From assembly GCF_039555335.1 (NCBI RefSeq), contig NC_092642.1, positions 16,955,208-17,019,207 on the forward strand: a DNA stretch of 64,000 nucleotides, read 5' to 3'. The DNA is from Amphiura filiformis (lineage: Eukaryota > Echinodermata > Ophiuroidea > Amphilepidida > Amphiuridae). A model generated the notes under the pieces. The model was given only the letters and a program-made list of their open reading frames with translations. It was not told the origin of the DNA and made no database searches. How positions within the stretch are numbered: position 1 is the stretch's first letter; each line of letters starts with the position of its first letter. The position numbers and the translations under genes are program-made. Positions 21,101 through 31,602 of the stretch are shown in pieces.

Positions 21101-24100
21101 CAAACCTCTAGAAACACCAAGAGATTGATAAGTAAAATATAATACACAGAACAACAATAGATAATAAACAATAGATTAAACTTTAATCTAGTACTGAGTA
21201 CTTGACGAAAATCAATTGCCAACAACAGATGAATACATCACTCGAAGTAAACATACATATTATGGAAGTATGACGTCAATAACCTTCAGATACAAAATTA
21301 TAAAGTAAAAGATACTCGGGATTTATTTAAACCATTGCTGTGACGTCAGTCTATTCAATAAACTGTAGATTATTTTCTACGAATCAACACTTTTCTGCAC
21401 GAATCTACAGTTAAGTGTGGATTCGTACAGAGAAGTTGAGGTTGGGGCTTTTTTCCGCGTCGAAGGCGGCGGAGTTTTGTTGTGGTTTCTTTTTGTTTGT
21501 TTGTTTTTGCCGTTGAAGTTAGCCCTAGAACTCTGGCCATAGTATCCGTTTTTACTTCCACTAGGGCCAGAGGCACTTACATTGAAAAATTTGTTGGAGA
21601 TGCTTGAACGATCCAGTACAAAAAATCAATGCTTGATCGAACCAATACAAATGTGTGTCAGGTCACTAATTAACATGATAAAATCCACTTGAGAACACAC
21701 AATCGTCAGTCATTTCTAAAGATGCATTTATACTCAATCGCTTTGGCAGAAATCTGAATCGCACGCATGATCAGTGTACTAAATCGCCGTCGTATTTGCC
21801 TGCTGAGCATGCGCATGAATCGCTGTTTTTCAAAAGCGACACGTAGGCCTATATTGACACCCTCTGTCGGTCAACGTTCTCTAGAATTGCACACATAATT
21901 TGTGCAGTTAACGACAATGATTCAGTCTGATAATGAGTAACCTATGGTATAAACACAGCTTTACACAATGACTAATTTACATAGGCACAAAAGACCGTGT
22001 TCATGTACCGTTACTCAGCCAAACACGGCAGAGTAGGTCCCGGATGTTCGGTACATGTTCCTATCTCGTCAACGTTATACCTTTCCAACAAGGAAAGAGA
22101 TAAGAAAAGCGAACGTCTAGCTGAAGTTAAATAAAAACGAATTCTTCCTCTGTTTACACATTTAAAATGGGACATAATTATGCTTACCTTTGTTCGGCTA
22201 AATATAGAATCATGTTTTAGGTCCTTTTCCCTTTTCGGATGATATCTTCAAAACAAAGCCCGTGAATCAACAATATATCCTTTGAATGATTCCATCGAAT
22301 AATTGCAATTATCCAAATTACTATGATTACGAGATGCATTTCAACGAAGCTAACAAATAATTTCCATAATACCATGGTTGATCCTAAACCGAACACTCGA
22401 TTCACGGAGAAGAGTTTCAATGCTTGCATCCTTACTTCTGAGTATTTTCGATAATTTTCGTATATGGCGAATAAAACAAATCATCATGAAGATAGGACAA
22501 CCTTCGTCTCCAATAAAATCTTCCGGTTAAATCGTGTGTAGTAATATGCAGAACACAACACAGGTCTAGCTATCTTCAGGTGCAACACAGCAATGATCGG
22601 TTGACTATTTGAGGTGTGCGCCCAGGGGGCACTTCAATATGAAATGGATATAGGTGTAGGGCTGGCACTTTCGCACTAAGGGGCATTCGGTGAGAGCAAA
22701 ATGTAAAAAGTATGGGGTCATTGGGTGAGAGCATGATTTTTGGCATTCGGTGAGAGCAAAATGTAAAAAATATGGGGTCATTGGGTGAGAACATGAACTT
22801 TTTTAATTGAAATTTTTGGGTGAGAGCCGAAACAGCGCCACAAAAACCTCGAAAATCGAATTTCTAGTACGAAATGGCTTCAAATTTCATTGTTTTTTCA
22901 AAATAGGTAACAAAATCAGTGATGAATGAAAGTTGCTGTTCAAATTGAACTTGTAAGGGTCTTTGGGTGACAGATCAAATGGAAAAATAGGGGTCTTCGG
23001 GTGACAGAGCACCGACAGAGCATGTGTTCGTAAAAAATATGGGGTCTTTGGGTGACAGCGATGCTGAAAAAGGGGGTCTTAACAGCCCTACATACGCGTC
23101 ACCTCCAAAGTTGAGTGCCCCCCGGGGTGTGCGCATGCTCGAGGAGAGTGGTTGTCTCCGTGTGTCGAGGATTTTTCTTCTAAAAATATCCCCCACTTGT
23201 GTTCGTCATCGCTCAGTTTTCCATCAACTAAGTGATTGTTCCAGTGTTTTTATTCATCTTGAACCGTGTATTTTGATAAAACACGGTTTGTAAGTAGTGT
23301 GTGAACTTGTTTAACTTTTGCTACTTGTGTTGATTTTTGAAAATGGCGTCACCCATAGGATCGACGATGCAGTGTGAAAGCTTTGATGCAGGTCGGTTTG
23401 TAGCGAACTAATACTGCTGGGTTGGCTTACCTGTCCCCACCGATGTTAGCTACCTGTTTTCTACCATTTACACTGACTACCCGTCATCATGCAATTCTCA
23501 ATGCTGCTAGCTACCTTGTATTTAATCATCAAAATACTTTTGCTTGGTACTAATAAACAGGGCTTAGGTGTCTATGACCTACCAGAACCTGTTGGTTACC
23601 CCGTTGGTTACAGCAGTGATTTAGATATTGATGTCCAGCCTTCATGGCTTTCTGGGCCTTTCAGAGGCTCAATTACCCTCTTTGGTATTGCATTAGGTAC
23701 ATTCATTGATCACTATGCTCAGTTTGCGTATCACCAGTCATGGCACTCAGTTTCACTCCAAGAGAGTTCAACGTCCTTATTATTAGTGAAACAGAGTAAC
23801 CTCACTGGCTCACGCATGATACACTCCAACACACGTAAGACAAATGTTACAAACATTGACAGTAGAGCGAAACTCAGCTTGTCCTATCTGTGCATTCTGC
23901 TTATTGTTGATGCTCACGATACCGAGGTCAACCCCGGGCCCTTTAAGCCCAAGTACCCATGTCAGTTGTGTCAATTAGCTTGCAAGTGGGGCCAGAGAGG
24001 CGTCCAGTGTTATACTTGTAATGGATGGTATCATGCCGATTGCATGAACATGGGAACTTTGATTTATCAAGAGGTTGACCATTCCTGCTTTGTGTGGATT

Positions 24101-27100
24101 TGCCACTCATGTGGTAATCCCAATTACTCGTCCTACAGCTTATCCGCTAGTAGTCCCATTGAGCTGTCAAACAGCTTTAGCAGTATTGGTTCAGTTCAGG
24201 GACCAGATGAGTTTCAGCCTACACAAACATCTTCACCCGTTCAAAATACATGTAGACGCAAACCCAACAAAACAAACAAACATTTTGGCTCACTTAGAGT
24301 ATTGGTTGTAAACTGCCAGAGTGCTAAAGCCAAAAAAGAGTCTTTAGCCACATGCATTGACACCCACAAACCCCATGTCGTCATCGGGTCCGAGTCGTCG
24401 CTAAACAGCAAGCCACCAGCAAAGTCTTTCCATCCAACTTCACAGCCTTCCGCATGATCGTAATACAAAGGATGGTCGTGGAGGAGTATTCATCGCCCTC
24501 AGAAGTGACCTCATTGGCACTCAGGTGACAGACCTTGATAGCGATTGTGAATCCATCTGGGTGAGCGTTTAGCTTGCTAAGTGTAAGAACATCCTCCTTG
24601 GGGCTTTTTATCAGCCTCCAAGTACGCCTCATACAAGGTTCATAGACCAGCTGGAGTTGTCATTATCTCGCATGAAGTTGGACAAAGGAACTGTTGTCTG
24701 CTTAGCTGGAGACTTTAATTTTCCTGACATCCTTTGGGATACTCTTTCCTTGAAAAAAGGAGCTAAGTACCCAAATGTCTCCAGAAGGTTCATAGAGATC
24801 ATCCAGGACCACTCGTTGGAGCAACTAGTTACTGAACCCACTAGAGGACGCAACATACTGGACCTTTTCCTTACCACCCACCCCACTCTTGTTAACAAAG
24901 TTACAATGACGCCTGGAATCAGCGACCATGACGGCATACCAATGATCGACCTCAGCACCAAACCAAAAGTTAACAGACCTCCACCAAGAAAGATCTACCA
25001 ATTCCACAAAGCCAACAACGAAAGCATCAAGCAAGACCTTAGGAACCTGACTGAGACTATGACCAACCGTGACAACTCTGAGACTACATCCACCAGCCTA
25101 TGGAACGAATTCAAAGATGGTGTCTTTAAAGCGATGGACGATCATATTCCAACCAAGATCATCAAGAAGAGAGACCAAACACCATGGATAAACTCCACTG
25201 TTAGGAGTGGCTTACGCTGCAAACAACGCGCGTATAACCGGGCTAGAGATTCCAACAAAGACTCCGACTGGGAGAAGTTTAGAACAGTCAGGAAGGAAGT
25301 CCAGAAAGACACCAAAAGGGCTTATTGGAGTTACGTCCGCAACACCTGCCTCGAATCTCCAAAGCAGTTCTGGGGTTTTATCAAACGGCTGAAGAATGAC
25401 ACTTGTGGCATCAAAAGCCTCAGAGAGAACGGGAAGCTCTTTTCAGATAGTACCACCAAGGCTAACGTCCTAAACAGGCAGTTTGAGTCGGTTTTTTCCA
25501 AGATCGATGACCCTGATGCATCATCATATCCAGGTATGCCAGGCTTCAACATCACGCCTCAGGGAGTTGCAAAACTCCTGAAAGATCTTCAGCCTAACAA
25601 AGCTACTGGACCGGACGGAATCCCAGGTAGACTTCTCAGACTCGCAGCCGACGAAATAGCTCCTTCCCTCGCTCTCATCTTCAATAAATCCATCTCCACC
25701 GGACTTGTACCTGACGACTGGTTGACCGCGAATATTTCCCCCATATATAAGAAAGGCGACAAGACCACCCCTGGCAATTATAGACCCGTATCCCTGACCT
25801 CCATTTGCTCCAAAATCATGGAACACATCATACACAGCAACATCATGAGACATCTTGACCGACGCAACATACTCACAGACAAACAACACGGCTTTCGTAC
25901 AAAACACTCATGTGAATCTCAACTGCTCCTCACCACACACGACCTATTACGCTCACTTGACAACAACACACAGACTGACATCATAATAATGGACTTTAGT
26001 AAAGCTTTTGACACGGTACCCCACAACAGACTCTTATACAAACTTGACAAATACGGCATCACTGGCAACTTACATACATGGATTTCAAACTTCCTGGACC
26101 AATGTTCGTTCGGGCGTGCCACAGGGCACAGTTTTAGGCCCACTCCTCTTTTTGCTCTACATCAACGACCTCCCTCACGGCATCTCATCCACAGTCAGAC
26201 TGTTCGCAGATGACTGCGTCATGTACCACACCATCAAAAATGACCCCGATGCACAGACCTTACAACACGACCTTGACACACTCACCAAATGGCAAGACAA
26301 CTGGCAAATGACATTCAACACTGACAAATGTTTCACTCTCAAAGTCACTCGTTCCAAAACACCCAAACAACATAAATACAAACTTAGTAACAGAACACTC
26401 CAAGAGACCAACTCTCACACGTACCTAGGGGTAGAGCTTTCCCACGATCTTAGATGGACCAATCATATCAATAAAACCACTGCCAAGGCCAACAAGGTTT
26501 TGGGTTTCATGCATCAGACGCAATCTACATTCCTGTACCCGTGACTTGAAAGCTTCAGCCTTCAAGGCCCTTGTACGTCCCCACCTCGAGTATTGTTCGA
26601 CGGCGTGGGACCCCCATGTTGGAGACCTAGTGGATAAAATTGAATCCATACAGCGCAGAGGCGCCCGTTTTGTCTACAAGGACTATAGAAAGACCAGCAG
26701 CGTAACATCAATGCTCTCCAACTTGGGATGGGATCCACTACAAGACCGAAGGAAGATAGCAAGACTAACTATGCTCCAGAAGATTCGTCAGGGTCCGGTA
26801 GCCATCCCGGCAGGATCGTTCCTACAACCGGCCTCATCACGCCGTTCATCAAGCCGTTTAAATCATACACACAGTTACATCAAACCAACCGGCAGAAGTG
26901 ACTACTATCTTCAATCATATTTTCCACACACCATAAATGACTGGAACTCACTCCCCGAACACATCGTCAATATCAACGACACACTACTTTTCAAGTCAGC
27001 AGTGACAAACTACATCTCACCGTCTACTGCATCAAGCAACCAACAAGATTAAATAGCACATGCGCACACCCATCCCTCTTGTCTGGCTTCAATCAGGAAG

Positions 27101-30100
27101 CGTTGGGAGTATTTTCCAGATCCAGATGATATGAACCCGTGACTATTATGGCAATTTTCCTTGTTATGCAAAATAAAGACACGTAAAAGCACATCAGAAG
27201 TGCATGGTATAAACAACTATTGATTGTACTGCGGAATCAATTGCAATGATAAGGATAATCTTTCCGTATACAACCACTCTAAACACGCTCAATGTAACAC
27301 CATTATTAACAGTTATATAAGCAGCCATCAAACTGACTATGACGAGAAAATAAACAGATAGTGGAGACAGGTTATTGACCAGTGTTTTTAATACATGTTT
27401 TAATTATTTTTTAGACTAAATTTAGCTCTCGAGCCTAACGGCTCTCGAGCTAAATGCAATAACTCTACGGTCTCGTGCGATTATCTTGTCTAATGCACTC
27501 TGCTCAGTGAATTATCCTTATCGTAATGTTTTCTATCTTACATTGAGGCCGACTATACAATATTAAAAGAGTGCGTTTTCAAATTATGTGTTGTATTGCC
27601 CCATCGGTATTGATAGGCTTATATTAAACAATGCCCCAGATAGGATAGTGCCCATACTTCCGGTGTGGTTACCACAAAGCGCCACGTTTTTGGTCACACC
27701 ATCTAAGCAAAACATATCTTGGGTGTTTCAGTTCACCATAGACCATTTGGTCTATGATTGCACTAGGGTAATGAGAAAACTATAAGCTTTCTTCTAACAC
27801 AGAAATCTCATTTTTACTGAACCATGAAATGGTATCAGCCTATAAGAGTGAATGTTACTTACTAGCTTACTAAGTTACTAGCTTACTAGCTTACTAACCG
27901 ACTAACCATTTGGTCTGAAATGGACATATCTCTAAATGCCACGAAGGTATGACCCCATGAGTGGTGTCATATGAAAGAGAAAAACATAAAGAATATAATA
28001 ACAATATTTCCAAACGTCGGAGGTCATCCAGGGGTCACAGGGGTCAAACAAGGTCATTTTTAACTGAAAATGCTCCGATTGAGCTTAAATTTAAATGCAA
28101 TGATTCTTGTGACATTCTAAACATGCTTCAAACATTTAAAAATTTATTTAAGGTCATTAAGGGGTCATAAAGGGGTCAAAGGTCAAGGTTCTCAAAATGC
28201 TCCAATTGAGCTGAAATTTAAATGCAATGATCCTTATGACATTCTAAACATTTAAAAAATATTTTCAGATTCATTTAAGGTCATTAAGGGGTCATAAAGG
28301 GGTCAAAGGTCAAGTTTTCCAAAATGCTCCGATTGAGCTGAAATTTAAACGCAATGATCCTTATGACATTCTAAACATGTTGAAAATATTTTGAAATTCA
28401 TTTAAGGTCATTAAGGGGCAATAAAGGGGTCAAAGGTCAAGTTTTCAAAATGCTTCAAGTGAGCTAAAATTTAAATGCAATGATCCTTATGACATTCTTA
28501 ACATGTTTTAAATATTTTAAAATTCATTTAAGGTCATTAAGGGGGTCATACAGAGGTCAAAAGTCAAGTTTTCAAAATGCCAGCTTCTCACGATCAAGGT
28601 ATATAAAACAGTCTTATTAAAATTAATACTATCCTGCACAGTATTGCTGCTTGATCAGATCGTCACAGTCATCCGCCTAACTTACCTCGTGCCCTTGCAA
28701 AGGGCACAGTTGCTCTAGTTTGCTTTACTTTTCCTCTTTCATTAACACCACTCGGGCAGTCATACCTTTGTAGCATTTCGAGATTATGTCCATTACAGAC
28801 TCCGGATGACAGTAGTATAGGCCTACCACAATATACTGCCGAAGCCACATGGTTCAGCTATGGTGCGGTTATCGCTCTAGTTGATGAAGATATGTGGGGG
28901 ATGAAGCTGTCGATCGATTCAAGGATCTCAAGAGTTGTTGTTGTTATAGATGGCTATCAAAACCAGATATTTTTGTGTTTTCACTTTCAAGACACTCCTT
29001 GTGTCACCAAAAGACACACTTTCTAGTTATGCTAGTTATGCCACAGTAATTCTTGGGGTCTGACACTCTGACATAATAATCATGATAATAGACCATAAGT
29101 TTGTTCATAATAATTACTTGCAAATATTTCATCAATAGAATTGTACGGCAAGGATAATGTTGAAGCCCTTCAGATTGATGGTGTTGTGGAAACGATGAAT
29201 GACATCTTGCAGGTCTTGACAAAAATCTTTTACGAAAATGATGAGGCTAAGAAGGTACGTTTTCTTGTGTAATTAACTTGTGCTATCTACAATCATAACA
29301 ATAGTACATGGCGCTATGTGTTTGGGATTATGATATTGCTACATAGGGAAACCAATGTTGTTGTTTTTCCCATTTTTTGCATCCTTACACCTCAAATAAT
29401 AAAAACTAGAATTGTTTCGATTTTTCTATATGCGTTCTATGATTCCGGTGAGGGATCGAAGATCACCATGGGGCCAACATCATGGGACCAAACCCCCGTC
29501 CGACGTATCGTTCCTCTCATCGCTAGGAATTAAAAAAAAGTCAATTGTCATATTGTTCTACGGTGCTTAAAGCTGGCTATAACGTCGAATAGGTCATAAA
29601 TATATGTCCAAAATTGCCTACATAGACTAGAGGTCAAATTTTAAAAATGGTCCGATTTCATCGAATCTGGTCTCACATTAGGGCCTACCCATTAATTTTT
29701 ACGAATTTAAGGGTGTTCTGGTTAAGCAAATTACTAATTTTTACATCATTTTTGTTTACAGGCTGAACTGCAGAAGAAAGCTGCAGCAGAGGATATACCG
29801 GTAGTGCTTAGCCTTCTCGAGAAGCTCGCTGGTGGTGATGTGTTCGTAGGAGATTCGGTAAGGCCCAGCCAGACTTACTAATGCTCAATAGGGAAGCCTA
29901 CTAAATAAATATTGTGATATCAAAAAGGTTCGAAATGTGAAAATTTGTTGTCACGTGGACTGTGCTATAAACGCAAACATGGAGAAAGTATAGCGTCCAA
30001 ATCATTTTACCAAATTATGTATTAATTAAATTAATTCTGGTAACAGACCCAAAGGAAATGAAGTACTCACTCGAAATATTTCAGTTCTAATCAGGAACCT

Positions 30101-31602
30101 TGTTCACTCTGCAATGACTGTAAGTGGTGTTCCTAGATGTAGGCAGTCCTAGGTGGCTGTGATGACGTGGCCACTTTTGTAGGTTGCCGTTTTGAGATTA
30201 TCTTGTCATAGATTCTATCCATTTTGTATGCCCCTCTTGCAGAGTGAACAAGGTTCCTGATTGGAACTGAAATATCTCGAGTGAGTACCTCGTTTCTTTT
30301 GGATCTGTTACCAGATGAGAACAAATTGAACGATCCTGATGGATCTTATCAATAACAAATCATGTAGCCTATTTCTTGTATAAGGCCGTATATAATATAT
30401 ATTAATGTTTTGTTTCTCGTCCAGAGGATTTACATGAATTGATGAGGGGTGGAGGTTATCTTTGCAATGTAAAATGAGCATTAACTGTCAGTATAGTTTA
30501 AAGCCAAGAATTTTCCGCGTTGCGGAAATTCCGCGAAAATCGCGGAATTCGGAGATAAAGCGGAAAACGCATTTCTGAGAAAAAAATAAAAAAATAAGCA
30601 AAAATGACCTGGAAAAAGGAAAAAAATACAATTGAAAAGAAATAAATAAAATACTAAATGAAATGGGTCTTCAAAATTCATCAAAATAAAGTAAAATCCG
30701 TCATAGATTTACCGTACAACGCCCCATTGCAGCCATGATACCCAATTACCCATCCCAACTTTGCAAATCGCAATGATCGTCACAAGATTCTTGTGAAATT
30801 TTATTATGTCAGAAATGTGCTAAAATTACAAAGCGGAGAAAAGCGGAATTTAGCATTTGTAAAGCAGAAAATTCTTGGCTTTAGTATAGTTTCAGTCGTT
30901 TCCAACAGTGGTCGAGGAATGGAGCCCTTTTTAAAAATTAAATGTGAGATTCTGAAGGCGAAGTAATCATTGTTCTCTTATAAACTGATTTGCATGTATG
31001 ACGCATAAATCATTCCAAAGTCTAAAACAATTGAAAAATCTATTAAAAAAATTAAATAAATAAATGAAAATTGAAAAATCCCAGAAATTTAGGAGGGAGG
31101 GGACGAGAACCAAAACATTAATTTTATACGGCCCAAACCATAATATTTTCATGCCGATGATGAGGTGAACATTGATATTACGCCCTTCCTGTCATCACTT
31201 TCTTTATTTTATAATCACGTGATAATCTTCTTGTCCTCGCTTTTGTTATTTTATAATATAATGATACGTTCACCCCATCAACGGTAGGAAAGTATCAATT
31301 ATAGGAATGGTATAATACAGATCAGCATAAGTATGATTATATAATTAATTTAACGTATAGGAAAAACATGCCATTTTTAAACAGTTCTTTTTTTTTTTGT
31401 CTCACATAGTGGTCACTATTCTATTTTACTGCAGATCACAGCGGCGGACATTGCCTTCTTCAGAACCATGGAAGTCGTCCTTAGCATTGTCACAGGCCTT
31501 ACCCTTGATAACTATCCCAAACTGAAGTCTATTAACGACAAAGTGGCTAAAGAACCCAAGATTGCTGCTTGGCTAGCTAAAAGACCAGAAACGCCAAACT
31601 AG
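15014..31602 (+). CDS. Sigma-class glutathione S-transferase (HPGDS-like), gene 1, five coding exons
   Basis: Joining 15014-15152, 15604-15696, 29139-29254, 29762-29857 and 31435-31602 gives a continuous 203-residue frame, the usual length for sigma GSTs. All introns are GT-AG (451, 13442, 507 and 1577 bp), phases 1,1,0,0. The N-terminal thioredoxin-like domain has MPQYKLIYF with the glutathione-activating Tyr8, Arg14, the cis-Pro turn V53-P54 and glutathione-binding E65-S66 before AIFRYL. The helical C-terminal domain has the N-capping box S-ITAAD and ends AAWLAKRPETP. The Trp used by vertebrate prostaglandin D synthase in its substrate pocket is absent, so general conjugation or peroxide reduction in the cytosol is as likely as prostaglandin synthesis. 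Gene 2 (48400-62562) is its tandem paralogue. A polyadenylation signal AATAAA lies at 32196-32201. Confidence 0.93.
15604..15696 (+). CDS. GST gene 1, coding exon 2
   Basis: The acceptor is ...CTGTAG. It encodes [19 protein letters not shown] and AIFRYLATEF, the cis-Pro loop and glutathione gamma-Glu site. Donor GTAAGT. 93 nt, phase 1 at both ends. Confidence 0.93.
15851..15882 (-). repeat. Heptanucleotide 3' tail of the antisense LINE
   Basis: GTCTTAC is repeated four times (15851-15878) plus GTCT, lying 99 bp beyond the stop codon of the minus-strand LINE ORF. CR1/L2-type LINEs typically end in short tandem repeats instead of poly-A, so this probably marks the element's 3' end. Confidence 0.75.
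15981..19715 (-). CDS. LINE polyprotein: 2A-like motif, two PHD fingers, AP endonuclease, reverse transcriptase
   Basis: Uninterrupted frame of 1244 residues from the first ATG (19715); the frame is open six codons further upstream without an ATG, and residue numbers below count from that upstream position (19733). Order: a 150-residue leader with hydrophobic patches; 2A-like GDVEINPGP (residues 150-158); PHD finger 1 (C167, C170, C183, C186, H191, C194, C214, C217); PHD finger 2 (C221 to C271, same C4HC3 pattern); an acidic linker; AP-type endonuclease (E353, GDFN 459-462, ADH 535-537); reverse transcriptase with DFQMAFDKVPH (motif A) and FADD (985-988, motif C); and a C-terminal LRR.LWG...AAYTTLVRPLLEY region. 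The protein nicks DNA and copies the element's RNA at the target. Non-consensus points are ADH in place of SDH, and M where motif A usually has K. No separate ORF1 is seen. Confidence 0.92.
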   Translation of the reverse strand: MYQRKKSFLDTFHRTLLVLATYHLARRVLYFPSTTRFSYDFQNQSSWLPVRFLGFETILAVSVDELFQVDEGIYSVSCKLQPHIHQDKQDFSSFGVNYLKCPVWKSRFLDLKNFALDKIGSNSGVIPRKYITKPIVFNLIILSGDVEINPGPVNNSVVDSCTDCGRLFRVNARKLLCSDCGAWLHFKCAGVTESAFRKLKKDGGDYYCTNCSAPCADCMEPVLNVHSGIQCDGCDFWFHAQCVDVGEDSYTSLTSSNHQWHCPQCQDKDDGDTTSSETPESDDEGETNPEVTLPTQDNKTKDKPKLSAGQKNKLRILLVNFQSVKQKAADVAALIEDYQPDLICGTETWLNEEISSSEIFPDSYVIFRNDRTEKGGGGVLHAIKKNLVSSQIQDSADCELVWSEIQVKGRKPLIVGTFYRTQDDDKGHHVDELSSAINRLGDKINTHHIMVNGDFNLPNIKWANNSTFCKSGYSKIAADKLVMFSEDHGFAQLVTEPNRIKGEAKNILDLVFTNNAPSVYKTIVVDGVADHFNVLVEVNVTPTRKRKVKRKVLLRDKANVDGITKSLRDFLPHFSLETAGQDVECKWNKFHQKVHQIIDEFVPHKITSSRYNLPWFGRPLRRLCRKKQRLYNIAKASQRKGDWDHYNKFRKHVQRKLRSARTRYISDTLGEAFKDNPKVFWSYIKNLRKEDNGVADLLHEDELIGDSGAKAEILNQQFASVFTVEDAGDLPDLGVSKSRKISPLVISNAGVLKQLKDLNASKAQGPDEIPPWFLKLVPEDISPYLTDIFQTSIDTGKVPTMWKEANITPVFKKGSRTEASNYRPVSLTVVICKILEHIVSSHIMRHAEANGILNDNQHGFRPRRSTETQLILTVDEIAKELEKGKLVDMAILDFQMAFDKVPHKRRIHKLCHYGMSGQIANWIQDFLTGRSQRVMVDGKFSKKAPVLSGVPQGTVFGPIGFLFYINDLAENITSSVRLFADDCLVYTTAIQDSISATLQKDLVNLEKWQDDWLMSFNPSKCVTMTIGVRNPPKHVYSFCGQQLETVESHPYLGVCFNNTLTWSDHITKVCKKAQRVLGLLRRNLWGCEEKIKSAAYTTLVRPLLEYAATAWDSSHQTNNSRLERVQRQAARFCKREYGREKGTVTRILKELGWETLEARRKTKKVIMMYKIENGLVEISPENHLVHQSDKGTRGHKQKFIQISYNKDRYGDTFFLSTIPLWNNLPRSTVEAATVEGFNAARGLN
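19260..19283 (-). other. 2A-like ribosome-skipping motif in the LINE ORF
   Basis: These codons read DVEINPGP, matching the D-V/I-E-x-N-P-G-P core of 2A peptides, preceded by the hydrophobic run IVFNLIILSG. Skipping would occur between the last G and P, separating a ~157-residue leader from the PHD-endonuclease-RT protein. Functional 2A motifs are known in sea urchin and trypanosome LINEs; function here is inferred. Confidence 0.75.
20330..20580. repeat. Small inverted-repeat element
   Basis: TGATCAAGCAAAATCAGTC near 20334-20352 is repeated in exact reverse complement near 20556-20574, with ~200 bp between. It has no coding content and is a probable MITE fragment in intron 2 of GST gene 1. 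Confidence 0.65.
20938..21082. repeat. Short tandem repeats (19 bp and GTGCACGCTAAA-based)
   Basis: GCGAGGTTATCTGAAGTCA occurs twice in tandem. It is followed by three to four units of TGCACGCTAAACAAAAGAAT and variants. Simple local duplication within intron 2 of GST gene 1. Confidence 0.85.
21085..22610. other. Intronic DNA without recognised features
   Basis: Within intron 2 of GST gene 1. I see only short ORFs (up to 70 codons) without motifs, and no clear repeat boundary. Confidence 0.5.
22622..23125. mobile_element. CCGGGGGGCACTCAA MITE with 9 bp target duplication and 'GGGGTCATTGGGTGAGAGC' array
   Basis: Termini: CCAGGGGGCACTTCAA on the left, and CCGGGGGGCACTCAACTTT reading inwards from the right. 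GGTGTGCGC flanks both sides (22613-22621 and 23126-23134), a perfect 9 bp target duplication. The inside is a degenerate array of GGGGTC(A/T)TTNGGTGA(G/C)AG words separated by AAAATGTAAAAA-like spacers. Non-autonomous and non-coding. Confidence 0.85.
23489..27052 (+). pseudogene. Decayed CR1/L2-clade LINE with 2A-like motif, PHD finger, endonuclease and RT
   Basis: Four frame segments follow each other: 23489-24457 (true ATG), 24657-26213, about 26100-26544, and 26546-27052. The first has a hydrophobic, signal-like N-terminus (MQFSMLLATLYLIIKILLLG), the 2A-like DTEVNPGP (residues 144-151), one PHD finger (C158, C161, C174, C177, H182, C185, C205, C208) and the beginning of the AP endonuclease. 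The second has GDFNFPD, ISDHDG and RT up to DFSKAFDTVPH. The third has SGVPQGTVLGP and FADD. The fourth is the C-terminus (LVRPHLEYCSTAWDP...). Breaks include frameshifts near 24420-24460, a stop near 24571, a deletion/frameshift near 26100 that removes part of the RT palm, and a one-base shift near 26515. It differs from the antisense LINE by having one PHD finger. Confidence 0.88.
23918..23941 (+). other. 2A-like motif in the decayed LINE
   Basis: These codons read DTEVNPGP, preceded by LCILLIVDAH. It is the same position relative to the PHD finger as in the antisense LINE, but with T where V/I is usual. Its conservation in two divergent elements argues that the motif is selected. Confidence 0.6.
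27060..27985. other. Intronic DNA, LINE 3' flank and short repeats
   Basis: An AATAAA at 27170 may belong to the decayed LINE's 3' region. Two CTCTCGAGC words near 27425-27450 and a CTTACTAG repeat near 27856-27897 are the only structures I see. Confidence 0.4.
28020..28580. repeat. Tandem array, ~127 bp unit, with GGGTCAAAGGTCA (DR1-like) in each unit
   Basis: Units repeat the block AATGCTCC(A/G)ATTGAGCT at about 28072, 28197, 28324 and 28449. GGGTCAAAGGTCA is exact at 28173-28185, 28300-28312 and 28427-28439 (spacing 127 bp), and each is preceded by AAGGTCATTAAGGGGTCAT. Each unit therefore has up to four AGGTCA-like hexamers, two of them spaced as a DR1. The array lies about 560 bp upstream of exon 3 of GST gene 1. 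Confidence 0.85.
29139..29254 (+). CDS. GST gene 1, coding exon 3
   Basis: Acceptor AATAG; encodes LYGKDNVEALQID through NDEAKK, the first helices of the C-terminal domain; donor GTACGT. It is separated from exon 2 by a 13.4 kb intron filled with retroelements. Confidence 0.92.
29762..29857 (+). CDS. GST gene 1, coding exon 4
   Basis: Acceptor TTTACAG; 32 codons, from AELQKKAAAED to GGDVFVGDS; donor GTAAGG. One residue longer than the same exon of gene 2. Confidence 0.92.
30037..30314. repeat. Foldback with ~78 bp arms in intron 4 of GST gene 1
   Basis: The sequence from CTGGTAACAGACCCAAAGG (30037) to CACTCTGCA (30113) is repeated in reverse complement from about 30238 to CTGTTACCAG (30314) with a few changes. 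The spacer is ~125 bp. Non-coding MITE-like element. Confidence 0.85.
30500..30882. mobile_element. 383 bp MITE with perfect 16 bp TIR and 10 bp target duplication
   Basis: The ends are AAAGCCAAGAATTTTC and its exact reverse complement. AGTATAGTTT flanks both sides (30490-30499 and 30883-30892). The interior is rich in GCGGAA words and has no ORF of note. A 9-11 bp duplication suggests a Mutator-like family. Confidence 0.88.
31435..31602 (+). CDS. GST gene 1, coding exon 5 with stop
   Basis: Acceptor TACTGCAG; encodes [15 protein letters not shown] through AKRPETPN and a TAG stop. It contains the N-capping box Asp and the conserved NYPKLK. Confidence 0.93.
   Translation: MTAADIAFFRTMEVVLSIVTGLTLDNYPKLKSINDKVAKEPKIAAWLAKRPETPN

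Noticed and set aside
23489..24457. Stand-alone 322-aa PHD-finger host protein
   Set aside because: The frame runs into AP-endonuclease sequence and continues in other frames through RT; it is the 5' part of a decayed LINE.
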